The notes beneath the pieces were generated by a model. The model worked only from the letters and a program-made list of their open reading frames with translations, had not been told where the DNA came from and made no database searches. The position numbers and the translations under genes are program-made. 64,000 nt of DNA, taken from Sphaerospermopsis sp. SIO1G1 (GTDB taxonomy: Bacteria; Cyanobacteriota; Cyanobacteriia; Cyanobacteriales; Nostocaceae). Of the stretch, positions 10,102 through 19,543 are shown piece by piece; within the stretch, counting starts at the first letter, position 1; each line of letters starts with the position of its first letter. The stretch covers positions 19,602 to 83,601 of the forward strand of contig JAAHFX010000008.1 of NCBI GenBank assembly GCA_010672785.1, in the 5' to 3' direction.

Positions 10102-10527
10102 CTAAATATTAGCAGTTAGACGGTTGAGGTAGCGTTCAATTAAAAGGATGGCTACAATGTCATCTATTGGTCTGGGAGGTTGTCGCATACCTTTGGGTAA
10201 TAACTTCGTTAGTCCTGTAGGTGGGAACATTTGCCAATAGCGATCACGCGCTTCTAAAGTTGTATAGCGTTCATCAACTAAAATAATATTGAGAGAGGGA
10301 ATTAATTCTTGATTTAATCTTTTTTCCCACTTTTTTGCCGTAGTTTGATCTCCCATCACGATCAACGAAATAGGATATTGTTGTCTGATTGATGAAATAT
10401 CAGCGATCGCTTCACTTGCGGTTATAACCTGATGATAATATAACCTTCTGTCCAAACCCATCACCGCTACACCACATTTATCTCTACCAGGATCAAAGCC
10501 TAAAATTGTAGGTTGTGTATTAGTCAT
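10102..10527 (-). CDS. RuvX/YqgF-like RNase H-fold nuclease
   Basis: 141 residues with the RNase H/RuvC-like fold seen in pre-16S rRNA processing nucleases: first acidic strand GFDPGRDKCGVAV (about 10-22), DERYTTLEAR in the middle (about 84-93), and C-terminal PIDDIVAILLIERYL (about 120-134). The three acidic positions expected for metal binding are present. This divergent cyanobacterial branch differs from canonical RuvX in the N-terminal DPG context, so it may be a resolvase-like paralogue rather than RuvX itself. Clear ATG start. Flanked by MITE-2 copies on both sides. Confidence 0.75.
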   Translation of the reverse strand: MTNTQPTILGFDPGRDKCGVAVMGLDRRLYYHQVITASEAIADISSIRQQYPISLIVMGDQTTAKKWEKRLNQELIPSLNIILVDERYTTLEARDRYWQMFPPTGLTKLLPKGMRQPPRPIDDIVAILLIERYLNRLTANI

Positions 10528-10539
10528 TAGTTATTACTT

Positions 10540-10745
10540 AGGGTTTGCTGAATAAATGCAAAAACTTTTTTACAGTTAAAAGATTTCAGGGAATTTGAAA
10601 TTGAAAAAATGCAAGCTTTTAGGTGGTAGTCACTCGAAAACTGTGCATTTAAATTTGATTCAAAGGGAAAATTTCTCTGATCCAACTCTTGAAACTGTCA
10701 CCTGTCACCTGTCACCTGTCACCTGTTCCCTGTTCCCTGTTACCT
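10540..10745. mobile_element. MITE-2 partial copy plus heptamer array
   Basis: Left end AGGGTTTGCTGAATAAAT is clear. The interior has AAGATTTCAGG, TTGAAAAAATGCAAG and CAACTCTTGAAACTG, in inverted order relative to 9871. The right part is replaced by a 7-bp array (GTCACCT)4(GTTCCCT)2-3 at 10695-10745, and no right terminus is visible. Confidence 0.6.
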
Positions 10746-10794
10746 CTTATCAACTTGTCAATTTAGCATAACAAGTACAGTAGAACCTCAAAAA

Positions 10795-12285
10795 TTAAGT
10801 GCTAAAAACAATTTCTCCATTATATATTGCCACTAATTTAACTCTCAAAGGACCTGCCGTATAGGTATCTTGAGCAGCGATCGCTTTTATTTCTAGTGTT
10901 TCTTGAGACTCTTGTAATTGAGTAAAAAATTGTCTCACAGTACCATCTATTTGTACTCTTTCTAAGATACCAGCATTACGAGCGCGAAACTGAGAAGCAG
11001 AAATCAATAAATCTAATCTTTGTCGTAATTGATAAAGTGTCATATTTTTCACATCAGCAGAGGTTGCTGCTAAAACCTCACTAGCAGAAAATACCAATTG
11101 ATTTGGCATTGCATCCGCAAAAAACTCTATTTGCTTTTCTCCTCTGACATAATTACCAGCAGAAAAAATCCTCACCACATATTCTCTACCATCTTGAATT
11201 TGTTGAATCAGTTTCTCAACTCTTTCTTTTGTAACACTTAATAATTCTGAACTTTCTGGATTTGTACCGGGTTCGCTAAGTTGAATATTGGCATTATGAT
11301 TAGCTTCTTGCAAAATTCGGATGACAACTTGATTAGCAGAAGTAGGTTTATCTACCCGTACTATACCAGCAGCAATAACTTGACCACGAACTAAAGCTAA
11401 TTTACCCAGACGTAAATCTCTATAAGATTGATAATACTTTTCTAATCTAGCTACTTCTTGTGCTAAATATTCTTGTTGTTTTTCTAACTCTTGCAAACGA
11501 GATTCTCTAATTGTAATAACCTTTTCCCTTTCTTCAATTTCCAAATTTCGCTTTTGAATTAATTTATCCAGGGTAGCAATTTTTTGATCGCGTTCTTCAA
11601 TTACTTTTTGGCGATTAGCTAGTTCTTGATCACGTTTTTCAATAGCCGTCTTGGCTTCATTGATAGCTTTTTTAGCCTCTGCATAAAGTCTTTGTCTTTC
11701 CGTTTCTAATTCTGAAACAGCCCTTTGTAGAGCTTGACGTTGATTATATAAACTTTGCAATTCCGAAGTTGATTTTCTGTACTGAACTACCACCTGATTC
11801 AATCTAGTTTGAGTTTCTTGCAATTGAGCTTGAGTTTGAGCTTGCTGACTAATAGTACGGTTTAATTGAGCTTGTGTAATTCTTTGTTTAGCATTAGCGG
11901 CTTCTAAAGACTGATTAATTCTTTCTAAATCCTCCTGTGCTTGTATTTTTTCCTTTCTAGCTTGAGTTAATTCATTTCCTACCTGATTTTTTTGTTCTTC
12001 TGCAATTTTTAACTGTTCTCGTTTATCTATCAAATCTTTTTGAATATCTTCTAGCTCAAAAACCCCCTTTCGCAAACCTTCATCAGCAGCAAACAGAATT
12101 GTTAAGGTAGAAGCAGAAATTATCCCACCCGTAAAAATTGTCACTAACACCGCCGTCTTTTTGGGGCGCAGATTGAAAAGTGAGAGACGTGCTTTACCCA
12201 CTCGTGTACCGATGCGATCGCCCACAGTGGCAATCACGCCTCCCAGAATTAAAATTGCCGCTATCAGGATGTACCCAGTGGCCAT
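10795..12285 (-). CDS. DUF3084 coiled-coil membrane protein
   Basis: About 496 residues from the ATG at 12285; a TTG two codons upstream is in frame but less likely. Two N-terminal membrane segments (about 4-20 and 45-68) flank the basic RVGKARLSLFNLRPKKTA segment typical of DUF3084. A long coiled coil rich in Glu, Gln, Arg and Lys follows (about 75-290), then a globular C-terminal domain (about 295-495). The layout is that of an inner-membrane protein with a long helical stalk. The family is widespread in cyanobacteria and of unknown function. It lies downstream of ntcA on the same strand with a 166-bp gap. Confidence 0.88.
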   Translation of the reverse strand: MATGYILIAAILILGGVIATVGDRIGTRVGKARLSLFNLRPKKTAVLVTIFTGGIISASTLTILFAADEGLRKGVFELEDIQKDLIDKREQLKIAEEQKNQVGNELTQARKEKIQAQEDLERINQSLEAANAKQRITQAQLNRTISQQAQTQAQLQETQTRLNQVVVQYRKSTSELQSLYNQRQALQRAVSELETERQRLYAEAKKAINEAKTAIEKRDQELANRQKVIEERDQKIATLDKLIQKRNLEIEEREKVITIRESRLQELEKQQEYLAQEVARLEKYYQSYRDLRLGKLALVRGQVIAAGIVRVDKPTSANQVVIRILQEANHNANIQLSEPGTNPESSELLSVTKERVEKLIQQIQDGREYVVRIFSAGNYVRGEKQIEFFADAMPNQLVFSASEVLAATSADVKNMTLYQLRQRLDLLISASQFRARNAGILERVQIDGTVRQFFTQLQESQETLEIKAIAAQDTYTAGPLRVKLVAIYNGEIVFST

Positions 12286-12451
12286 TTTCAACTACCGCTC
12301 AAAAGCTGCCAGATACAGCCTACTACTTTTAACCATAGTATGTGGGGGGAAGAACCTTGGCAAAAATAAAAATTAGTCAATTTAAAATTATTCCTCCTAT
12401 TGGCAATGTTTTTGACAACTAAAATTTTTGTCAACTCTTCCCCAGTGAATT

Positions 12452-13123
12452 TTAAGTAAACTGTCTGCTCAAAGTAACAGGTTTATGCACAGTAATTTTT
12501 TTCTTGTGAATAGAAATCATCTGTTTCTCGCGTAAATCTCCTAGCAACCTAGTGACAGTCACACGAGTAGAACCGATAGCTTCTGCAATTGCTTGATGGG
12601 ACAATTTCAGATCGATAGTAATACCATCAGCACAAGGTACACCAAAATCACGACAGAGAATCAACAAAAAGCTCACCAATCTAGAACCCATATCTCGATG
12701 AGCTAAAGTTTCAATCATCATCTCTGTTTGTAGAATCCGCGAAGACAAACCTCGCAGCATCAACATCGCCAATTCAGGGTTTTCCTTGAGTGCTTGCTCT
12801 ACTTGTTCAATTGGCGCAGAAAGTAATTCAACTGCCGTGAAAGCCACGGCATGATAAAATCTATCTGATTTATTTCCCGTCAGTAACGACAACACACCAA
12901 AAACGCTATTTTCCCGCAAGAGTGCAACGGTTATTTCTTCTCCTGCTTCATATACCCTGGAAAGTTTCACTGCACCTTTGAGAAGAAAGTAAACTCTTTC
13001 AGCCGGATCACCGGGAAAAAAGATCGTTTTATTGCGTTCAAACGTCTCCACAACTGGTGGAAAAGCTCCAGTCGCCATCTGACGAAAAACATTTGCTAGG
13101 GCTTTATCTTGTGTCACGATCAT
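12452..13123 (-). CDS. ntcA: global nitrogen regulator NtcA
   Basis: 223 residues, a CRP/FNR-family activator. The cNMP-binding fold spans about 25-140 ([20 protein letters not shown]; effector 2-oxoglutarate in this family) and the helix-turn-helix about 168-215 ([21 protein letters not shown]). It activates nitrogen assimilation and heterocyst genes under nitrogen limitation by binding GTAN8TAC. I chose the ATG at 13123 ([11 protein letters not shown]) because the six upstream in-frame codons are the purine-rich ribosome-binding stretch (GGGGAAGGGAG). The sequence matches, as I remember it, the Anabaena protein almost residue for residue, one reason for placing the window in Nostocales. Divergent from fabI. 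Confidence 0.97.
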   Translation of the reverse strand: MIVTQDKALANVFRQMATGAFPPVVETFERNKTIFFPGDPAERVYFLLKGAVKLSRVYEAGEEITVALLRENSVFGVLSLLTGNKSDRFYHAVAFTAVELLSAPIEQVEQALKENPELAMLMLRGLSSRILQTEMMIETLAHRDMGSRLVSFLLILCRDFGVPCADGITIDLKLSHQAIAEAIGSTRVTVTRLLGDLREKQMISIHKKKITVHKPVTLSRQFT

Positions 13124-13512
13124 CTCCCTTCCCCTACCCAATGCCGGAAAAACAAAAAACTAATTACCTAAGAATACACCTGAAAAATCTAGAAAGCACC
13201 GTCAACCTTTCTGTTTTTTCCTATACTCAAATTTATGATTTTATATAGTTCTGTTGAACATGATACATAATTGTTGTTATTTTGAGCTATAAATTAGTGA
13301 TTTACACTTTAACTAACTCAACTAACTGGGTTTTTTCTTCAAAAATTTGCACGATCTTCACAACTTCTTAAACTATTAACGGCAATTTTGATCCCTTTCA
13401 CACCATCCAAAATTAGATTTTTTGAAAATCTCCCCCCCAACTAAGTAAAAATAGGCTCAGATTCTAGTATGGTTAAGTATGCTCCTCGTGATTGATTACA
13501 TTGACCATTGTT
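13124..13512. other. divergent ntcA/fabI spacer
   Basis: 389 bp of AT-rich sequence that must carry both promoters. The only NtcA-like box I find is imperfect (TTA-N8-TAC at 13164-13177). No repeats of the dispersed families occur here, unlike most spacers in the window. Confidence 0.5.
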
Positions 13513-14289
13513 ATGCTAAATCTATCTGGAAAAAACGCCCTAGTCACCGGCATTGCTAATAACCGTTCCATTGCTTGGGGGATTGCTCAACAACTACACC
13601 AAGCTGGAGCTAATCTGGGTATTACCTATCTACCAGATGACAAAGGCAAATTTGAGAAAAAAGTATCTGACTTAGTAGAACCTCTCAAACCCAGTCTGTT
13701 TTTACCTTGTAATGTCGAAAACGACGAGCAAATTCAAGCTACCTTTGAGGCTGTTAAGAAGGAATGGGGTAAATTAGATATCCTGATCCACTGTTTGGCT
13801 TTTGCTCACCGAGAAGATTTAACTGGAGATTTTAGTAATACTTCCCGTGCAGGATTTAAAAAAGCTTTAGAAGTTAGCACTTATTCACTTGTCCAACTTA
13901 GTGGTGCAGCGAAACCCCTTATGACTGAAGGTGGTAGTATCCTTACTCTTTCTTATTTAGGCGCAGTGCGGGCTATCCCTAGTTATAATGTTATGGGTGT
14001 AGCTAAAGCTGGTCTAGAAGCTAGTGTTCGTTATTTATCTTCAGAACTAGGCCCACACAATATTCGTGTTAATGGTATCTCTGCTGGACCAATACGGACT
14101 TTAGCATCTTCCGCAGTAGGTGGAATTTTAGATATGATTCGTCATGTTGAAACTGTTGCTCCTCTCCGTCGTACAGTCACCCAACTGGAAGTAGGTAACA
14201 CCGCCGCATTTTTATGTAGTGATTTATCCAGTGGTATTACTGGGCAAATTATTTATGTAGATGCAGGATATGAAATCATGGGAATGTAG
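13513..14289 (+). CDS. fabI: enoyl-[acyl-carrier-protein] reductase [NADH]
   Basis: 258 residues from the ATG at 13513 (MLNLSGKNALVTG), the usual FabI length; a TTG 21 bases upstream is in frame but unlikely. Short-chain dehydrogenase fold with the FabI-type cofactor loop GIANNRSIAWGIA (about 10-22), and the catalytic Tyr/Lys pair in SYNVMGVAKAG (about 156-166) matching the FabI YxxxxxxK pattern. It carries out the last reduction of each fatty acid elongation cycle. hisB follows 53 bp downstream on the same strand and may be read from the same transcript, although the two pathways are unrelated. Confidence 0.96.
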   Translation: MLNLSGKNALVTGIANNRSIAWGIAQQLHQAGANLGITYLPDDKGKFEKKVSDLVEPLKPSLFLPCNVENDEQIQATFEAVKKEWGKLDILIHCLAFAHREDLTGDFSNTSRAGFKKALEVSTYSLVQLSGAAKPLMTEGGSILTLSYLGAVRAIPSYNVMGVAKAGLEASVRYLSSELGPHNIRVNGISAGPIRTLASSAVGGILDMIRHVETVAPLRRTVTQLEVGNTAAFLCSDLSSGITGQIIYVDAGYEIMGM

Positions 14290-14342
14290 AGAGATTGGGT
14301 GACAGGATGATGGGGTGATAAATAACCAATGGCTAAAGACTA

Positions 14343-14939
14343 ATGACTAATCAACGTACTGCCACAGTTAAGCGCAAAACCGGGGAAACAGATGTACAAG
14401 TCACAATTAACTTAGATGGTACAGGCATATGTACAGCTAAGACAGGTATACCCTTCCTTGATCATATGTTGCACCAAATTTCCTCCCACGGTTTATTTGA
14501 TTTGGATGTTCAAGCTCAAGGTGATTGGGAAATAGATGATCACCACACAAATGAAGATGTCGGTATTACATTAGGTCAAGCTTTACACCAAGCACTAGGG
14601 AACAAAAAAGGTATTGCTCGCTTTGGTCACTTTGTCGCCCCCCTAGACGAATCTTTAATTCAGGTAGCTTTAGACTTCTCTGGTAGACCACATCTGAGTT
14701 ATAGTCTGGATATTCCTACGCAACGAGTTGGTAACTATGATACTCAATTAGTCAGAGAATTTTTTGTGGCATTGGTTAATCACAGTCAAATGACTTTACA
14801 CATTCGCCAATTGGATGGTATCAACTCCCATCATATTATTGAAGCTACCTTTAAAGCCTTTGCTAGAGCCATGCGAATGGCCACAGAAATAGATCCACGT
14901 CGGGCAGAAAATATTCCTAGTTCTAAAGGAGTATTATAA
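14343..14939 (+). CDS. hisB: imidazoleglycerol-phosphate dehydratase
   Basis: 198 residues, the standard monofunctional IGPD length. Metal-binding His-rich motifs are intact: [13 protein letters not shown] (about 39-51), [11 protein letters not shown] (about 66-76) and the second set [17 protein letters not shown] (about 160-176). Catalyses step six of histidine synthesis in the cytoplasm. It is separated from the other his gene in the window (hisD) by 5 kb, in line with the scattered his genes of cyanobacteria. Confidence 0.97.
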   Translation: MTNQRTATVKRKTGETDVQVTINLDGTGICTAKTGIPFLDHMLHQISSHGLFDLDVQAQGDWEIDDHHTNEDVGITLGQALHQALGNKKGIARFGHFVAPLDESLIQVALDFSGRPHLSYSLDIPTQRVGNYDTQLVREFFVALVNHSQMTLHIRQLDGINSHHIIEATFKAFARAMRMATEIDPRRAENIPSSKGVL

Positions 14940-15071
14940 TTTACTTGAAAACAAGAGCAAGGTTACTGATGTAGTAAGTAGTTGATAAAAAAAACAAATC
15001 ATGCTTACTATCATACTACTGTGTAACCTCTAGCCGATAATACCCTGTAGATTCCTGGTAATTGAACCACA

Positions 15072-16052
15072 ATGAATCCTGTTGCAGAAAACCCTGAACC
15101 TCAATTCAATCCTGTAGATCAACCACCAGTAGTCCTCACATCCGAATTGCGAAAGGTTTATCTTACAGGCTTTTGGCTGAATCAAAAAGTAGTGTCTCTA
15201 AAAAGTTGCTCTCTCCAAGTTTATCCTGGGGAAACCTTTGGTTTATTAGGCCCAAATGGTGCAGGTAAAACCACTTTACTAAAACTGCTGTTGGGAATTA
15301 TTCGACCTTCGGCAGGTAGAGGATTATTATTAGGTAAACCTTTGGGTGATCGCTCAGTTAAACAACGCATTGGATACTTACCAGAAAATCCCTATCTCTA
15401 TGACTATCTCAGCGGTTGGGAATTCTTAGAGTTTGCAGCAGGTTTGTTTCAAATTCCTCGAAAAATATACCGTCAACGTATTCCTGAATTATTAGAACTG
15501 GTGGGTTTATCCCCAACAGATGCCCGAAAGAAGTTAATGCGGCGTTATTCTAAAGGAATGTTACAACGGGTAGGTATGGCTCAGGCATTGATAAATGATC
15601 CAGATTTAGTATTTCTGGATGAACCAATGTCAGGTCTAGACCCATTGGGACGTTATCAAATGCGAGAAATAATCCTTTCACTCAAACAGCAAGGCAAAAC
15701 TATCTTTTTTAACAGTCATGTTTTAAGTGAAGTAGAACAAATTTGCGATCGCATAGCGATATTAGCCAAAGGTGAATTAATTTGCTCTGGTTCTTTAGAT
15801 CAACTCCTAGGTATAGAGAACACATATCATGTCAAAGGTGAAGGTGGAGATGCAGAGGTTCTGAAAAAAAGAATACCTGATTTACAATTTGAGCCTGACG
15901 GCACATGGCATGGTATTTTACAAGAAGATTACTATGATTTCCTGTCTAGTTTACGATTGATGGGAGGCAAAATCATCACTATTAATTTATCCCATCTTTC
16001 CCTAGAAGAATTCTTTATTCAACAACTACAAAATCAAGAAAATTCTGGATAA
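15072..16052 (+). CDS. ABC transporter ATP-binding protein (ABC-2/CcmA type)
   Basis: 326 residues. Walker A GPNGAGKTT (about 61-69), ABC signature in the variant form YSKGMLQRVGMAQAL (about 160-174), Walker B LVFLDEPMSGLD (about 181-192), and switch His in NSHVLSEVEQ. The C-terminal 90 residues form the extra domain common in exporters that pair with ABC-2 permeases. No membrane partner lies next to it, so the permease must be elsewhere. The substrate cannot be deduced. Confidence 0.92.
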   Translation: MNPVAENPEPQFNPVDQPPVVLTSELRKVYLTGFWLNQKVVSLKSCSLQVYPGETFGLLGPNGAGKTTLLKLLLGIIRPSAGRGLLLGKPLGDRSVKQRIGYLPENPYLYDYLSGWEFLEFAAGLFQIPRKIYRQRIPELLELVGLSPTDARKKLMRRYSKGMLQRVGMAQALINDPDLVFLDEPMSGLDPLGRYQMREIILSLKQQGKTIFFNSHVLSEVEQICDRIAILAKGELICSGSLDQLLGIENTYHVKGEGGDAEVLKKRIPDLQFEPDGTWHGILQEDYYDFLSSLRLMGGKIITINLSHLSLEEFFIQQLQNQENSG

Positions 16053-16869
16053 TTTACCTCCATCCAGTTATTTTATTTTGTCAGCATAATCTCAAAACCC
16101 ACTTTGTAAATATTGTAAATAGCACAATAATTGAGTAAATTGAAAATGTAAATATTACAACTTCAGGAAGATTCATCTAGGCTTATTTATGGAATATTAT
16201 TAATAATATCAACACAGGATTAATGGTAGTAAATGTTAAAATCAAAATCATTTAACTATGGGATTATCAACTATTCAATCAAAAATAATATTTACCTTGA
16301 TTGATGATTGATAAATAATTATTTAGTTATAATCAATCTTTTATCCCGCCAAACTTCTGTAATTAATTCATGATTATAGGACTCCTACTTGATTTTTGAA
16401 CAGAACTCAGTATATACATAAATTCTTCTTCCCTGATCCTTCCTGTTCCCTGTTCCCTGTTCCCTGACTACACGAAAAATTTATAAATCAAATCGGACAC
16501 TATATATTCACACAAAAATCAAAGAAAACAAAGATATTCGCACTTGATCCCTATTAGTAGCTTTGATATTTTGCCAATTACCAAATAAACCGATTTAACA
16601 TAAATTTTGATGCTTAACTATTGACGAAATTCATAAAAATTGCTCTAATTATTAAGTAAATCAACATATCAATCTTGCTCACTCAGTATAGATTTTAATT
16701 AAAAATTAAATAACCTATAGAAATAATAATCTTGAGCAAATTATATCCGGACAAGAAAAAATACTGAAGAAGATAACATTGTCGGGGGAACTCCAATAAT
16801 TAAGTATAGTCAACGTGAAAATGTTTAGACATTACTTTAAAGTGCTTACTCTCAAATTCTCAGGTAAAT
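16053..16869. other. 817-bp AT-rich spacer
   Basis: No gene is visible on either strand. Very AT-rich, with many short TAAAT/ATTAAT tracts and one heptamer array (GTTCCCT)3-4 at 16441-16466. It probably holds the promoter of the downstream polysaccharide export gene, but I cannot point to one. Confidence 0.5.
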
Positions 16870-18309
16870 ATGCTTAATATAAATTTGTGGAAACTCCTAA
16901 CTCACACAACCACTTCTGTAGTTTTGCTAACCACTGCCAACTTTGGATTACCAGTAGTTAGCTTGGCACAACAGCCAATATCATTCACCTCAAACTTATC
17001 TACAGATTACCTATTAGGTGGGGGAGATCGCATTCGTGTCAATGTATTTGAAGTACCTGAATATACAGGTGAATATCAAGTTCCCCCTGGTGGAGCAATA
17101 AACCTCCCTTTAATTGGAAGTATTTCAGTTTTAGGATTAACCACCGAACAAGCATCTGATGAAATAGCCAGAAGATATGCTCGTTTTCTCAAACGTCCCC
17201 TAATTTCAGTTAACCTTTTATCACCGCGCCCGATCAACGTCTTTGTTGCTGGAGAAGTTACCAGTCCAGGAGCTTACACACTCAGTTTACAAGGAACAGG
17301 TGGTGATAACCCCGGTTTACAGTACCCCACAGTTTTAGCAGCACTCAGTACAGCCGAAGGAGTCACCCTAGCTGCGGATGTTACCAGAGTACAGCTACGT
17401 CGTAAAGTTGGACGTTCTCAAGAACAAGTTATCACCTTGAACCTGAAGGCAATTACTGAAACAGGTAGAATTCCCCTCGATATCACTCTCCGGGATGGAG
17501 ATACAATTGTTGTGCCTACAGCTACACAATTAAACGTTGCTGAAGCCCGCAACCTATTTGCAGCTAGCTATGCAGCTAGTCAAACAGAACCCCGGACAGT
17601 AGCAGTTACAGGTCAAGTATATCGTCCAGGCTCTTATCTTGTCTCACCAGGAAGTATTACTCCCCAAGCTGGTTCAGTCAACCCCTCAACAACTGGTAGC
17701 GGTTTACCAACCGTAATGCGAGCAATTCAAATAGCTGGGGGAATTACATCACAAGCTGATGTCAGGAATATTCAAGTTCGCCGTCAAACCAGAACCAATA
17801 TTCGACAAACCATAAACCTCAATCTTTGGGAATTATTACAAAGTGGGGATTTAGATCAAGACCTGATCCTCCAAGATGGAGATACAATTGTTGTCCCCAC
17901 TGCAACTGAGGTAGATACAGCAGAAGCAACTACATTAGCAACAACCACTTTATCGCCAGCAACAATTCAAGTTGGTGTAGTAGGGGAAGTGAAACAACCA
18001 GGACTAACAGAATTACAACCTAATAGTAGCTTGAATCAGGCTATATTAGCGGCTGGCGGTTTTAATGATGCTAGAGCTAGTAGCACAGCGGTAGACTTAA
18101 TTCGTCTTAATCCCAATGGTACAGTGACCAAGAGGATAGTAAAAATAGATTTCTCCAAGGGAATTAACGAAGAAACAAATCCCATCCTCCGCAATAATGA
18201 TGTTGTTGTGGTCAATCGTTCTGGTATTGCGAAGACTGGTGATACTGTCGGGACTGTATCTGGGCCTTTGGGTTTAATATTTAACGTTCTGAGATTATTT
18301 GGTCTCTAA
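16870..18309 (+). CDS. polysaccharide export protein, SLBB/Wza-like
   Basis: 479 residues. Signal peptide at about 1-34 (hydrophobic core then SLAQQ), a Poly_export domain (about 43-120, DYLLGGGDRIRVNVFEVPEY), then three SLBB beta-grasp repeats: about 125-230 (VFVAGEVTSPGAY), about 245-340 (AVTGQVYRPGSY) and about 365-450 (VGVVGEVKQPGL). Each repeat ends with a DGDTIVVPTAT or NDVVVVN motif. This is the periplasmic/outer-membrane translocon component for capsule or exopolysaccharide export, or heterocyst-envelope polysaccharide in this group. No lipobox Cys is evident. There is no Wzc kinase nearby, so it is an isolated gene. Confidence 0.9.
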   Translation: MLNINLWKLLTHTTTSVVLLTTANFGLPVVSLAQQPISFTSNLSTDYLLGGGDRIRVNVFEVPEYTGEYQVPPGGAINLPLIGSISVLGLTTEQASDEIARRYARFLKRPLISVNLLSPRPINVFVAGEVTSPGAYTLSLQGTGGDNPGLQYPTVLAALSTAEGVTLAADVTRVQLRRKVGRSQEQVITLNLKAITETGRIPLDITLRDGDTIVVPTATQLNVAEARNLFAASYAASQTEPRTVAVTGQVYRPGSYLVSPGSITPQAGSVNPSTTGSGLPTVMRAIQIAGGITSQADVRNIQVRRQTRTNIRQTINLNLWELLQSGDLDQDLILQDGDTIVVPTATEVDTAEATTLATTTLSPATIQVGVVGEVKQPGLTELQPNSSLNQAILAAGGFNDARASSTAVDLIRLNPNGTVTKRIVKIDFSKGINEETNPILRNNDVVVVNRSGIAKTGDTVGTVSGPLGLIFNVLRLFGL

Positions 18310-18337
18310 GAATTTAGGTTCTTTGGTACTTGTTATG

Positions 18338-18478
18338 GGTGATTGGTGATTGGGGACTGGTGATTGGTGACTGGTGATTGGTGATTGGTGACAGGTGATT
18401 GGTGATTGGCTAGTAATTACGAATTACGAACTACGAATTACGAACTACGAATTACGAATTACGAACTACGAATTACGT
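18338..18478. repeat. two adjoining heptamer arrays (GGTGATT)n and (GAATTAC)n
   Basis: About ten 7-bp units of GGTGATT with variants (18338-18410), then about nine units of GAATTAC/GAACTAC (18413-18478). Immediately followed by a small dispersed repeat of the GCGAAGCTCTCCC..GCGTTAG type (18479-18525). Confidence 0.92.
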
Positions 18479-18536
18479 AAGCGAAGCTCTCCCGATAGCG
18501 TAGCGTGGCGTTAGTCATAGGGAGTATTACGAATTA

Positions 18537-18868
18537 AGGTTTGCTGTCTGCGTAGCGTGCCGTCAGGCATATACAGCACTTTCTGGTGTAATGAGGTACG
18601 TTTTTGGCGGGCAAGATGCCCACCCCACAAGAGTTTCATGATTATGATTTGTACCTCATAGCAACGAAATCTGCTGTAAATATGAAAACATTACAGGAAA
18701 AGGATTTCAGGCGACTTCAAATTGAGAAAGTGCAAGGATTTAGAGGTTGAGTGCTTAAAAACCTTGTACTTTCGGTAAAAATTATTTCCTTACAACTCTT
18801 GAAACTGTTCCCTGTTCCCTGTTCCCTATTCCCTAATCTCCACAGAAACAATCTTTGTTACAAGCCTT
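18537..18868. mobile_element. MITE-2 copy (variant end) interrupted by a MITE-3 copy
   Basis: Left end AAGGTTTGCTGTCTGCG carries the GC-rich variant (inverted relative to 9871); right end is a decayed form CAAGCCTT. Landmarks include AAACATTACAGG, TTTCAGGCGACTT, GTGCAAGGATTT, CAACTCTTGAAACTG and ATCTCCACAG. A 107-bp MITE-3 (18572-18678) sits inside. Confidence 0.65.
18572..18678. mobile_element. MITE-3 copy (TACAGCA ends), nested
   Basis: Starts TACAGCACTTTCTGG and ends TGCTGTA. Internal palindromic core GGCGGGCAAGATGCCCACCC and a GAGGTAC...GTACCTC inverted repeat. Closely matches 58071-58177, and 35882-35988 in the opposite orientation. Confidence 0.8.
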
Positions 18869-18879
18869 AAATTCCTCTG

Positions 18880-18902
18880 GCCTGCGATCGCAGGCTTTTT
18901 TA
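18880..18902 (+). terminator. rho-independent terminator built on a HIP1 palindrome
   Basis: Perfect 16-bp palindrome GCCTGCGATCGCAGGC (6-bp stem, GATC loop) followed by six T. On the plus strand it would end transcription from the polysaccharide export side before it enters the convergent stress-protein gene. The HIP1 octamer forms its centre. Confidence 0.6.
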
Positions 18903-18911
18903 TGTCCTATG

Positions 18912-19340
18912 TTAATTTGCTGATTTTACCACCAGTACTGAACAAAAAGCCTCTTCCATGACCTGAGTACTGACTGAACCCAGAACAATTCTTTTCATTC
19001 CTGTCAACCCACGACTACCAATAACAACTAAGTCAGCTTGATAAATATTAGCCAAACGAATAATTTCATCCGCAGGATCGCCAGCAACTAATTCTATTTC
19101 ACTGTTGACAGGTAATTCTTCTTGATAGGATTTTAACTGCTTTTCTATTTGAAAATAAGATAAATTAGGCGAATCTGGATGAGGACGATCAGCGGGTAAT
19201 TCTATTTCTGAGTCTGGGTTTGGAAATACATGACAAAGTACAACCTTGGTATTTGATGATAAAACCAAATCACCTAAAGTCTTCATTACTTTTTCAGCAA
19301 TTTCCGAGCCATCCAAGGCTACCAAAATAGTTTTTAACAC
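18912..19340 (-). CDS. universal stress protein (UspA family)
   Basis: 142 residues, a single-domain Usp. N-terminal ILVALDGSEIAEKV with the nucleotide-contacting Asp, and the ATP-binding signature G-2x-G-9x-G-S in GSRGLTGMKRIVLGSVS (about 115-131), so this copy belongs to the ATP-binding class. Cytoplasmic. Its physiological trigger cannot be read from sequence. It stands alone between two other minus-strand regions, and hisD lies upstream with a 203-bp gap. Confidence 0.93.
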   Translation of the reverse strand: MLKTILVALDGSEIAEKVMKTLGDLVLSSNTKVVLCHVFPNPDSEIELPADRPHPDSPNLSYFQIEKQLKSYQEELPVNSEIELVAGDPADEIIRLANIYQADLVVIGSRGLTGMKRIVLGSVSTQVMEEAFCSVLVVKSAN

Positions 19341-19543
19341 CGCTTATCTCTCCTCAAGGGTAGACCGATAGAAAAATGCTAACAAAATACTCCTGATACC
19401 GAAAATACTAGAGAAATTTTAGTTTTACAACCTGAAAGTTTCTCTGTGATGAGCTTTCGGGTTTTTCAAACCTCAGGTCCACTACATCCTGCCATAAATT
19501 AGCATTTGTCAACCGCATTCATGAGAGAAAAAAGTATTCTAAG

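Noticed and set aside
12161..12376. Plus-strand frame opposite the DUF3084 start
   Set aside because: Antisense to a well-supported gene; Arg-rich composition typical of a shadow frame.
13164..13177. NtcA autoregulatory box upstream of ntcA
   Set aside because: Reads GTA-N8-TAA on the ntcA strand, one base off the GTAN8TAC consensus, and I see no properly spaced -10 after it. Not strong enough to list as a site.
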